From: UMGS1649 sp045611765
Lineage (GTDB): Bacteria > Bacillota > Clostridia > TANB77 > CAG-465
Direction of reading: 5' to 3'
NCBI GenBank assembly: GCA_045611765.1
Contig: JAZKXT010000010.1
Location: forward strand, 49,327-113,326
DNA length: 64,000 nucleotides
Shown here: in pieces, positions 41,971-49,845 of the stretch
How the letters are laid out: every line of letters starts with the position of its first letter
How positions within the stretch are numbered: the stretch's first letter is position 1
Made by a program: the position numbers and the translations under genes
Notes under the pieces: generated by a model
What the model was told of the DNA's origin: nothing
Database searches by the model: none
What the model saw: only the letters and a program-made list of their open reading frames with translations

Positions 41971-43875
41971 TTGGAAGAGAAAGAAAAGCCAACAATAGAA
42001 AATGGAACTGATGTTTCTGAGAAAGCAGAAGCAGAAAAAACGGAAAATAGACGTGTTGGGAATATACAAGTAGACAAAAAAAAGGGGCCAAATATTGCCT
42101 TAATTATAATAGCAATAATTTTCAGCCTTATAGCAATAACTATGGTTACGTTTGGACTTGTTAATAAACTTAACGATAAAGTTTATTCTAACATATTTAT
42201 AAATGGAGTAGACCTTTCTGGAAAGACAGAGCAAGAGGTTGGTGATATAGTTAATGACATGGCCAAAGATTTTAAAAATAACGTTACAACTGTAAAACAT
42301 AACGGAGAAATTGTTATTGAACTAACACCAGATAGCATAGATATGTCTATAGATACTCAAGCTACAATAAAAAGTATAATGGATTACGGAAGAGACGAAA
42401 ACATAGTATTAAATAATGTTAAAATATTAAAAGCTATGTTTGAGAAAGTAGAACTTGTTCCAACATATAAGCATTCAGAAGCAAAACTTACTAATCTTTC
42501 TTCTGAAATAACATCAGGAATAGATGGAAGAGTGAAAGATGATAGCTTTAGTGTTGACGAAGAAGAATATGTTTTGGTAATAACAAGAGGTAAAGCGGGG
42601 AAAGATATAGTTGTAGAGGAATTTAAAGCTGAAATCATACAAGCATTAAAAGAAAATGTGTCTGGCGAATATACTTTGAAACTAGAAGAAAGACAACCTA
42701 ATTCTTTAGACGTTGACGTAGTATATGCTAAGGTGTGTAGAGAACCTAAAGATGCATATGTTGATGAAACAGTAAAACCTGTTGTGTATAACAAACACGT
42801 TATGGGTATTTCTTTTGATAAAGAGGAATTAAGACAAACATTAGCCATGTCAGAAAACCAGGGCGAAGGCAAAGTAATAACATTCAAATTGACAGCTACT
42901 GCTCCAAAAGTAAAAATACAGGATATAACTAAAGACATATACAATGATAAGTTGGGTTCATATACATCTTCTTATGCTAATTCAGATAAGAACAGAGCAA
43001 GTAATGTTGTTTTGGGGGCTAAGATGTTAAATGGTACTATAGTTATGCCTGGAGAAACATTCTCGTTTAACAAGGTAATGGGAGATTGTGGTTTAAGTTC
43101 TAGAGGATTTAAATCGGCGGCTGTGTTTAAAGGCGGCAAGGTAGTACAAGAAATAGGTGGAGGAATTTGTCAAATTTCTTCTACGCTGTATATAGCAGTG
43201 CTATATGCAAATTTAGACATTGTATCAAGAGCTAATCATGCGTTACCGGTAGGATATGTACCAGTAAGTTTAGATGCAACAGTATACTATCCATATACAG
43301 ATTTTAAATTTAAAAACACAAGGGATTATCCAGTAAAAATAGTTGCAACAACAACAAGTTCTAGGAAGCTTACTATAACAATCCAGGGTACTAAAGAAGA
43401 TAAAGAATATGAAGTTGTTCTTAATTCTTGGGTAACAGGTACAATTGCGCCAAAAGTTGAGCAACAAAATGATAGCAAATTAGAAGTGGGTAAGACAAAA
43501 GTAATACAGGAAGGAACGAACGGTTATAAATCTGTAGCGTATAAGACAGTAAAATATAATGGAAAAGTTGTTTCAAAAGTGTTATTATCTGAAGATTCTT
43601 ATGGCTCAATGCCAAAGATTATTGCGGTAGGAACAAAAGCAGTTGTGCAAGAATCAGAGAAACAAGAGCCTTCAGGTGGAGTTGATAACAACAATACAGG
43701 AACTACAACTCCAGAACAACCAGATAGTACACCAACAGGAAATACAGGAAGTACGACGCCTCCTGAAACAAATGAAAATGTTAACGGTGGAACATCAAAT
43801 AATGATTCTAATGGAAGTGGTTCTCAAAGTGGAGAGTCGAATAATACTCAAGATGCAACTGGTTCACAATCTTAA
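41971..43875 (+). CDS. VanW-family surface protein
   Basis: 634 residues, starting at TTG 41971 after GGAGG; no better start is in frame. A charged cytoplasmic N-terminus (1-42) and one membrane helix (about 43-65) precede peptidoglycan-binding-type repeats (about 75-310), the VanW domain (about 330-465; NVVLGAKMLNGTIVMPGETFSFN, GGGICQISSTLY, ANHALPVGYVP) and a G5-like domain (about 490-560). The tail (about 565-634) is Gly/Asn/Thr/Pro rich and low-complexity. Anchored outside and probably wall-associated. VanW function is not established despite its name. It shares an operon with the transglutaminase gene. Confidence 0.9.
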   Translation: MEEKEKPTIENGTDVSEKAEAEKTENRRVGNIQVDKKKGPNIALIIIAIIFSLIAITMVTFGLVNKLNDKVYSNIFINGVDLSGKTEQEVGDIVNDMAKDFKNNVTTVKHNGEIVIELTPDSIDMSIDTQATIKSIMDYGRDENIVLNNVKILKAMFEKVELVPTYKHSEAKLTNLSSEITSGIDGRVKDDSFSVDEEEYVLVITRGKAGKDIVVEEFKAEIIQALKENVSGEYTLKLEERQPNSLDVDVVYAKVCREPKDAYVDETVKPVVYNKHVMGISFDKEELRQTLAMSENQGEGKVITFKLTATAPKVKIQDITKDIYNDKLGSYTSSYANSDKNRASNVVLGAKMLNGTIVMPGETFSFNKVMGDCGLSSRGFKSAAVFKGGKVVQEIGGGICQISSTLYIAVLYANLDIVSRANHALPVGYVPVSLDATVYYPYTDFKFKNTRDYPVKIVATTTSSRKLTITIQGTKEDKEYEVVLNSWVTGTIAPKVEQQNDSKLEVGKTKVIQEGTNGYKSVAYKTVKYNGKVVSKVLLSEDSYGSMPKIIAVGTKAVVQESEKQEPSGGVDNNNTGTTTPEQPDSTPTGNTGSTTPPETNENVNGGTSNNDSNGSGSQSGESNNTQDATGSQS

Positions 43876-43894
43876 TAGTAGATAGGAGAATATT

Positions 43895-45025
43895 GTGAAA
43901 AGATTATTAAAAACATTATTAAAAACATTATTAGTTATTGCAATATTAGGTCTAATATGTCTAGGCGTCATGCCAGGCATATTAGATTTTTCCGCATTAG
44001 AAGATAATGAAGCACAATTTATACATTATACAGGATACTATTTTAATAAATTAAATAGCCAAGAAAAAGCAATATATGTTGAAATGGATAATGCTATAAA
44101 GGATAATAATGAAAAAGTATTTATTGGCTTTGATGATTCAAAAAATTTATATGACAAAGTGAATAATGTTATTACTGCATATTTACACGATAATCCAAAG
44201 TGCTTTTATTTGTCAAACGAGTATATGATATCTACTAGAGATTTTGGTTTGTTCGAATATTCCCAACTTCAGTTAAAATATACTATGACAGAAAGTGAAA
44301 TTGCTGTTAAAAGCAAACAGTTAGAAACAACAATAGATAGCATTATTTCGAAGGTAATAGAATCAGAAATGACAGATTTTGAAAAAGAGGTTGCCATTCA
44401 TAACGCTTTAGTTAGTGTGGTTAATTATTATGAATACAATAATATAGATAATATTCCGAACATTAAACATACTGCTTATGGAGCACTGGTAGAACAAGAG
44501 GCGGTTTGCGATGGGTATGCGAAGGCATTTATGCTTTTGCTAGAACGTGTAGGAATTAAAAGTATTATAGTTTCTGGCGTGGCAGATAATACAGCGCATG
44601 CGTGGAATATAGTAAAATTAGCTGAAGACTTTTATCATGTAGATGCAACATCAGATAAGGTACAACAGGATTCTAATAAAAAAGTTACACACGCATACTT
44701 TAATCTTGATGATGCAACAATAGAAAAAACACACACATTAAATACGGATTTTGAAATGCCAAAGTGTAATTCCAAAGAATATAATTATTATGTATATAAC
44801 GATTATTATGTAGATGAAGACGACAATTTATATAATAAATTAAATAAGATTATGATTGCACAAAAAGATAATAGTATTTTGGAAGTGAAAGTTAATGGAA
44901 AATATAATGCTACAAGAATTGTAGATACCTTATATGATTTAAATTACGCTAATTGGAAATCTGACAGAAAAACTACCGTAGAATACACGCACATAGGAGA
45001 CATATATATTTTTGAAAAGAATTGA
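43895..45025 (+). CDS. Membrane-anchored transglutaminase-like protease
   Basis: 376 residues from GTG 43895 after AGGAGA. N-terminal signal anchor (about 10-28) and an outside transglutaminase-like domain whose catalytic triad is in order: Cys in EAVCDGYA, His in TAHAWNIV and Asp in YHVDATSD. Such domains act as cysteine proteases or crosslinkers of wall proteins. The N-terminal DNA shows a small direct repeat (aaaacattatt twice), encoding LLKTLLKTLL. Stop is TGA. Lies 19 bases after the VanW gene; a terminator follows. Confidence 0.88.
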   Translation: MKRLLKTLLKTLLVIAILGLICLGVMPGILDFSALEDNEAQFIHYTGYYFNKLNSQEKAIYVEMDNAIKDNNEKVFIGFDDSKNLYDKVNNVITAYLHDNPKCFYLSNEYMISTRDFGLFEYSQLQLKYTMTESEIAVKSKQLETTIDSIISKVIESEMTDFEKEVAIHNALVSVVNYYEYNNIDNIPNIKHTAYGALVEQEAVCDGYAKAFMLLLERVGIKSIIVSGVADNTAHAWNIVKLAEDFYHVDATSDKVQQDSNKKVTHAYFNLDDATIEKTHTLNTDFEMPKCNSKEYNYYVYNDYYVDEDDNLYNKLNKIMIAQKDNSILEVKVNGKYNATRIVDTLYDLNYANWKSDRKTTVEYTHIGDIYIFEKN

Positions 45026-45044
45026 TAATAAGTATACTGGTATT

Positions 45045-45072
45045 AAAAGAGGAGCATAGGCTTCTCTTTTTT
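45045..45072 (+). terminator. Terminator after the transglutaminase gene
   Basis: 11-bp stem AAAAGAGGAGC/GCTTCTCTTTT (one G-U pair), loop ATAG, ending in TTTTTT. Confidence 0.88.
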
Positions 45073-45095
45073 GATTCAAAACATATAATATTATT

Positions 45096-45752
45096 ATGAA
45101 TAAAAAGGATAATGATAAAAATAAAAAAGAGTATTGGTCAGATAAAAGACCGTATTATATAGTGTATCAAGATAAAATGTTTCTTAAAGATATATCCGCT
45201 CAATTGTTTGCCGAGTTGCCAGATGTGGGTGAAATAGCATATATAGGGGCAACAAGTCACAAACTTGTTAAAGATTATTCTTTAGACGGAGAACAAGCCA
45301 ACGCATCAGATAGACGAAAGAACCTAAACGAACAAGAACTAGAAAGGTGTGACAAACACGATGTTAGAAAAAGGGCGAGAATAAATATTTGTGACAGTAA
45401 TGAGGAAAGTGAAATTAGAGAATATGCTAATATTCCGGAAATAAAAGAAATGAACAATATGTTATTTTATAAAAAACTAATACAATCTTTAATAAAGGAA
45501 TACGAAAGTGGTAGATGTAGCAATCTTTGCTTTATAAGAGGTAGAGTATATATGTATGATGAATATAAAGAGTCTGAGGATGTATTTGTTAAAATGGAAG
45601 AATGTTGCGTGTGGCTTAAAAAGAAGTATATGGACACTACTGCTATAAATATAGCTAACGTGTTAGGGACAATAAACATGATAGGCTATGTACTAGAAGA
45701 GGAGAGTGAAACATCGCCAAAAGTAATAAAAGCGTTAGCAATGTATACTTAA
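45096..45752 (+). CDS. Unknown protein, 218 aa, possibly leaderless
   Basis: The ATG at 45096 has no ribosome binding site, but a TATAAT ends at 45089, six bases upstream, so the mRNA could start at the AUG. The -35 region is poor (CTTCTC), and the next in-frame ATG (45177) also lacks a ribosome site. The protein is soluble and charged: Lys/Asp-rich start, a YYIVYQDKMFLKDI segment, an acidic/basic middle (EQELERCDKHDVRKRARIN) and a helical C-terminal half. Not recognised. Solitary. Confidence 0.65.
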   Translation: MNKKDNDKNKKEYWSDKRPYYIVYQDKMFLKDISAQLFAELPDVGEIAYIGATSHKLVKDYSLDGEQANASDRRKNLNEQELERCDKHDVRKRARINICDSNEESEIREYANIPEIKEMNNMLFYKKLIQSLIKEYESGRCSNLCFIRGRVYMYDEYKESEDVFVKMEECCVWLKKKYMDTTAINIANVLGTINMIGYVLEEESETSPKVIKALAMYT

Positions 45753-45755
45753 TTA

Positions 45756-45784
45756 TTTACAATAAGTAGGACAAATGGTATAAT
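45756..45784 (+). promoter_or_regulatory. Promoter of murE
   Basis: TTTACA (45756-45761), 17-base spacer, TATAAT (45779-45784). The -10 box contains an in-frame ATG (45783), which therefore cannot be the start of murE. Confidence 0.8.
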
Positions 45785-45806
45785 GAACGTATTAGGAGAT
45801 GGTCGC

Positions 45807-47273
45807 ATGACACAAAGTGAACTAATAGAGTTATTAAATGAAAATGTAAAAGTGTTAAAAACAGAAGTTTACCATGAGAAAAAACAAGATATAATATCAG
45901 ATATTACGTATAACTCACAAGCTTGTATAAAAGATTCAGCATTTTTTGCTAAAGGTGTGAATTTTAAAGAGGAATATGTATTAGATGCTGTGAAAAATGG
46001 GGCAAGTCTAGTAATTGCTGAAAGAGACTATGAAACGGGAAATGCAGGATTAATTGTAGTAGATAATATAAGAAGAGCAATGGTGGCAGTTGCTGAACAG
46101 TTTTTTGGTAGAGCGCATGAGAAAAATAAAATGATAGGCCTTACTGGAACAAAAGGAAAAACTACTACAGCAACATATATACACAATATACTAAATGAAC
46201 ATAAAGGAATAAGAACAGGACTTTTATCTACAGTTGAAACATATACAGGAACAAGATGTGAAGAGTCACATTTATCTACGCCAGAAGCTATTGAAATGCA
46301 AAGATATATATATGAAATTGCCGAGAACAACTTGGATTATGTTACAATGGAAGTTTCATCACAAGCGTATAAGACGGATAGAATATTAAATATGCAGTTT
46401 GATATAGGCCTGTTTTTAAATATTTCTGAAGATCATATTAGCCCAGCAGAACATCCGAACTTCACAGATTATTTAAACTGCAAATTGGAGTTTATAAAAA
46501 ACTGTAAAACAGTAGTTATAAATCGTGAAACGGATTATTTTGAAACGGTATTGCATGCTGCTAAAGATGCAAATAAAGTAATAACATACGGTTCGCAAAA
46601 AGTAGAAGATAAAGTAGACTATTGTTATAAGAACATTAGAAGAGAACAAGGATATTTAGTATTCGATGTTGTACATGGAACAGATATTCAAACATACAAA
46701 ACAAAAATGTTTGGGGATTTTAATGTAGAGAACGCAACAGCGGCAATTATTGTGGCAAGAGAACTGGGTGTACAAGAAGAAAACATATTAAAAGGAATTG
46801 AAACTACAACCGTTTCGGGTAGGATGAATATTTTTGAGAAAGAGGGCAAAACAATTATTGTAGATTATGCACATAATAAGTTGAGCTTTGAAAAATTTTT
46901 TGAGGCAGTTAACAAAGATTATCCTACAAGTGAAATTGTTGCTGTTTTTGGAGCCCCAGGCGGAAAGGCATATATACGAAGAAAAGATATGGCGGAAGTT
47001 GCAAATAAATATTGCGATAAAATATATCTTACAGCTGATGACCCACAATTTGAAAGTGTAAGGGATATTTGTAATGAAATGTCTCAGTTTATAACAACAA
47101 GTCATGAAATAATCGAAGATAGGGAACAAGCAATAACCAAAGCGTTTAACGAAATGAAACAAGATGGAGTACTTTGTCTTCTTGCTAAAGGCGAGGACAA
47201 GTACCAACAAGTGAACGGTAAATTAGAAGATTATATTTCTGATGTTGGTATAGCAAAAGAATTAACTAAATAA
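45807..47273 (+). CDS. murE: MurE-type UDP-MurNAc-tripeptide synthetase, probably L-lysine-adding
   Basis: 488 residues from ATG 45807, with GGAG nine bases upstream and the promoter just before. Mur ligase motifs: ATP loop GTKGKTTT (about 114-121), EVSSQAYKTDRI, NISEDHISPAEHP, DYAHNKLSFEKF. Where DAP-adding MurE has DNPR, this has DDPQ (411-414), and SSQAY replaces SSHAL. Both are as I recall for the streptococcal lysine-adding type. The third stem residue is therefore probably Lys or similar rather than meso-DAP. A second MurE elsewhere is possible. Confidence 0.85.
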   Translation: MTQSELIELLNENVKVLKTEVYHEKKQDIISDITYNSQACIKDSAFFAKGVNFKEEYVLDAVKNGASLVIAERDYETGNAGLIVVDNIRRAMVAVAEQFFGRAHEKNKMIGLTGTKGKTTTATYIHNILNEHKGIRTGLLSTVETYTGTRCEESHLSTPEAIEMQRYIYEIAENNLDYVTMEVSSQAYKTDRILNMQFDIGLFLNISEDHISPAEHPNFTDYLNCKLEFIKNCKTVVINRETDYFETVLHAAKDANKVITYGSQKVEDKVDYCYKNIRREQGYLVFDVVHGTDIQTYKTKMFGDFNVENATAAIIVARELGVQEENILKGIETTTVSGRMNIFEKEGKTIIVDYAHNKLSFEKFFEAVNKDYPTSEIVAVFGAPGGKAYIRRKDMAEVANKYCDKIYLTADDPQFESVRDICNEMSQFITTSHEIIEDREQAITKAFNEMKQDGVLCLLAKGEDKYQQVNGKLEDYISDVGIAKELTK

Positions 47274-47275
47274 CA

Positions 47276-47298
47276 AAAGCGGGCTCGGCTCGCTTTTT
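47276..47298 (+). terminator. Terminator of murE
   Basis: 9-bp GC-rich stem AAAGCGGGC/GCTCGCTTT (one G-U pair), loop TCG, then T-run. Confidence 0.88.
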
Positions 47299-47333
47299 GT
47301 TTGAGGAAAAATGGGAAAATTACAACGGATTAC

Positions 47334-47362
47334 TTGACATAAAGCATAGGCTGCGGTAAAAT
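47334..47362 (+). promoter_or_regulatory. Promoter of typA
   Basis: TTGACA (47334-47339), 17-base spacer, TAAAAT (47357-47362); typA begins 43 bases later after GAAAGAAGGA. Confidence 0.8.
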
Positions 47363-47404
47363 ATTTAATTGGGTTGAAAAGATTTATGAAAGAAGGAAAA
47401 TAAC

Positions 47405-49216
47405 ATGAAAAACATAAGAAATGTAGCTATTATAGCTCACGTTGACCATGGTAAAACTACATTAGTAGATAGTCTACTTAGACAGAGTGGAATATTTAGA
47501 GATAACGAGGTAGTATCTGAAAGAGTAATGGACTCTGGCGATATTGAAAAAGAAAGAGGAATAACAATACTTTCAAAGAACACATCTGTAATGTTTGGAG
47601 ATACAAAGATTAACATAGTAGATACTCCAGGACATGCGGACTTTGGTGGAGAAGTTGAACGTGTTTTAAAAATGGTAGATGGTGTTTTACTTATAGTTGA
47701 TGCTTTTGAAGGTGCAATGCCACAGACAAGATTTGTTTTATCTAAAGCTTTAGCATTAAACTTAGTACCTATAGTTGTTGTAAATAAAATAGACAGACCA
47801 GGTGCACGACCAGCCGAAGTATTAGATGAAGTATTAGAGTTGTTTATGGACCTTAATGCAAGTGATGAACAATTAGATTTCCCAGTTGTGTACGCATCAG
47901 GTAAAGGCGGATTTGCAAAATACAACGTAGAAGACGAATCTGATAATATGAAGGCCATATTTGAAACTATTATCAAATACGTACCAGAACCAAAAGGAAG
48001 CAAGGACGAGCGTTTGCAACTTTTAGTATCTAATATAGATTACGATGAATATACAGGAAGAATTGGTGTGGGTAGAATAGAAAATGGTGTAATAAATGCT
48101 GGTTCTCAAGTGGCTCTTTGTAAAAAAGATGGAACAGTGCAAAACATGAAGATAGGTAAAGTTTATACATATGTTGGGCTTAAGAGAACTGAAGTAGAAA
48201 GTGCAGAATGTGGAGAAATAGTATCTGTAACTGGTGTAGAAGGAATAAACATTGGAGAAACTATAGCAGATATAAACAATCCAGTTGCTGTACCATTCGT
48301 GGATATAGACGAGCCAACCGTTTGTATGACGTTTAGCGTAAACAACGGACCTTTTGCAGGTAAAGAAGGTAAGTTTATAACTTCTCGTCATTTAAGAGAC
48401 AGATTATTCAAAGAAGTTGAAACAAACGTATCTTTAAGAGTAGAAGAAACGGAAACGCCTGATGCATTTAAAGTATATGGACGTGGTGAACTTCATTTAT
48501 CTATACTTATTGAAAATATGAGAAGAGAAGGCTTTGAACTTTTAGTTTCTAAGCCAACAGCTATAAGTAAAATTGTAGATGGCGTAAAATGCGAGCCTAT
48601 GGAAATTGCAACCATAGATGTTCCTGAAGAATACGTTGGTGTTGTAATGGAAAAAATGGGTAACAGAAAAGGTGAAATGACTAATATGGGCCCATCTATA
48701 GCTCAAGCTGGATATACAAGATTAGAATTTAAAATACCATCAAGAGGGCTTATAGGTTATAGAAGTGAGATACTTACAGATACTAAGGGTACAGGAGTGC
48801 TTAACAGTATATTTGCTGGCTTTGAACCGGATAGGGGAGAAGTTGTAACTAGAACTCATGGAACAATCATAGCTTATGAGCAAGGTAAATCTACAACTTA
48901 TGGTTTGTATAATGCTCAAGAAAGAGCAACGCTATTCATTGGAGCGGGTACAGAAGTATACATTGGTATGATAGTTGGAGAAAACTCTAGAAGTGAAGAT
49001 ATGATAGTTAATGTATGTAAAGAAAAACACTTAACTAATACAAGAGCAAGTGGTAGCGATGATGCATTAAAGTTAACACCACATAAGGTATTATCTTTAG
49101 AACAATCATTAGAGTTTATAGCTGATGATGAACTTGTAGAAATAACCCCTCTAAATATTAGACTTAGAAAGAAAATATTAGACCCAACAAAGAGATTAAG
49201 AGGAATTACAACTTAA
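47405..49216 (+). CDS. typA: Ribosome-associated GTPase TypA/BipA
   Basis: 603 residues, the usual length. G1 AHVDHGKTT (11-19), switch region ERGITI, G3 DTPGHADFGG, G4 NKIDRPGARP, then EF-G-like beta-barrel, domains III/V and the TypA-specific C-terminal domain (SRGLIGYRSEILTDTKGTG, FIGAGTEVYIGMIVGENSR). It helps ribosome assembly and stress growth. Monocistronic with a near-consensus promoter and terminator. Confidence 0.97.
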   Translation: MKNIRNVAIIAHVDHGKTTLVDSLLRQSGIFRDNEVVSERVMDSGDIEKERGITILSKNTSVMFGDTKINIVDTPGHADFGGEVERVLKMVDGVLLIVDAFEGAMPQTRFVLSKALALNLVPIVVVNKIDRPGARPAEVLDEVLELFMDLNASDEQLDFPVVYASGKGGFAKYNVEDESDNMKAIFETIIKYVPEPKGSKDERLQLLVSNIDYDEYTGRIGVGRIENGVINAGSQVALCKKDGTVQNMKIGKVYTYVGLKRTEVESAECGEIVSVTGVEGINIGETIADINNPVAVPFVDIDEPTVCMTFSVNNGPFAGKEGKFITSRHLRDRLFKEVETNVSLRVEETETPDAFKVYGRGELHLSILIENMRREGFELLVSKPTAISKIVDGVKCEPMEIATIDVPEEYVGVVMEKMGNRKGEMTNMGPSIAQAGYTRLEFKIPSRGLIGYRSEILTDTKGTGVLNSIFAGFEPDRGEVVTRTHGTIIAYEQGKSTTYGLYNAQERATLFIGAGTEVYIGMIVGENSRSEDMIVNVCKEKHLTNTRASGSDDALKLTPHKVLSLEQSLEFIADDELVEITPLNIRLRKKILDPTKRLRGITT

Positions 49217-49228
49217 CAAATGTAAAAA

Positions 49229-49258
49229 GGAAGACCTAGCGATTTAGGTCTTCCCTTT
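49229..49258. terminator. Bidirectional terminator after typA
   Basis: Perfect 10-bp stem GGAAGACCTA/TAGGTCTTCC, loop GCGATT; A-run before and CTTTTC after, so it serves both convergent genes. Confidence 0.82.
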
Positions 49259-49261
49259 TCA

Positions 49262-49612
49262 TCATTTAATGATAAAAGTTTTAGCGAATCGTCTAAGCGC
49301 CCAAACAGCTTTGTATTCAATAAGTTCCACTTGAGTGGCTGTTTTACTCATTCTGCTTCCGGTTTGTTCTGAAGACAGTCCCATGTAATACATGTAGTTG
49401 ATTACTTCTTGATAGTGACGAGGCAAATTTAATTGTGAGGCTTGCAGATTGAAAATAGAGACGCTGTTAGATGTCCAATGAATTTGTGGAAATACGTTTG
49501 TGATTAGCCGATAGCTTGCTACTATGACCAAGTCGTTATATTCTTCATGATCAATAAATATTGAACGGCCGGCCGCGAGTTGTTCTTCATAGCTTATTTT
49601 TTCCCGAGACAT
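49262..49612 (-). CDS. Small protein with sigma-region-4-like helix-turn-helix, 116 aa
   Basis: ATG 49612 follows GGAGGGG; the longer frame upstream covers the ribosome site. The C-terminal 50 residues look like sigma-70 region 4.2: YMYYMGLSSEQTGSRMSKTATQVELIEYKAVWALRRF, where the helix pair and the ALRRL-like end match. The N-terminal half (SYEEQLAAGRSIFIDHEEYNDLV) could be a remnant of region 2 or a binding helix. No region 2.4 is seen, so it is more likely a sigma-like regulator (YvrHa/UviA-type or phage-like) than a full sigma factor. Monocistronic, beside adhE. Confidence 0.55.
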   Translation of the reverse strand: MSREKISYEEQLAAGRSIFIDHEEYNDLVIVASYRLITNVFPQIHWTSNSVSIFNLQASQLNLPRHYQEVINYMYYMGLSSEQTGSRMSKTATQVELIEYKAVWALRRFAKTFIIK

Positions 49613-49755
49613 TATTCCCCTCCATATAGTTATATGGGAGCACCACACTCCCTAAATTTTGAGAGTGCAATTATATTATTTGCACATATATATTATATCA
49701 TATTTTATGTGTAATTTCAAATTTGCCTTAAGATGCAGATATTTGTCAAGTTTGC

Positions 49756-49784
49756 TTGAAAATATTTTCTATTCGTGATAGTAT
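49756..49784 (+). promoter_or_regulatory. Promoter of adhE
   Basis: TTGAAA (49756-49761), 17-base spacer, TAGTAT (49779-49784). The TTG of its -35 box is an in-frame start codon on paper, but the true adhE start is 90 bases downstream. Confidence 0.6.
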
Positions 49785-49845
49785 CATAATGAGAATTTTG
49801 AAGTTCGTGATTAACATTAAACATAAGAAGATTTTGGGGGAACAG

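Noticed and set aside
45783..45806. MurE start at ATG 45783
   Set aside because: This ATG is part of the -10 box TATAAT and lies upstream of the likely transcription start.
49756..49845. AdhE start at TTG 49756
   Set aside because: That TTG belongs to the -35 box TTGAAA, and the extra 30 residues do not resemble AdhE; ATG 49846 has a ribosome site and gives the usual length.
49741..49845. Rex operator upstream of adhE
   Set aside because: Several AT-rich half-sites exist but none approaches TTGTTAA-N4-TTAACAA.
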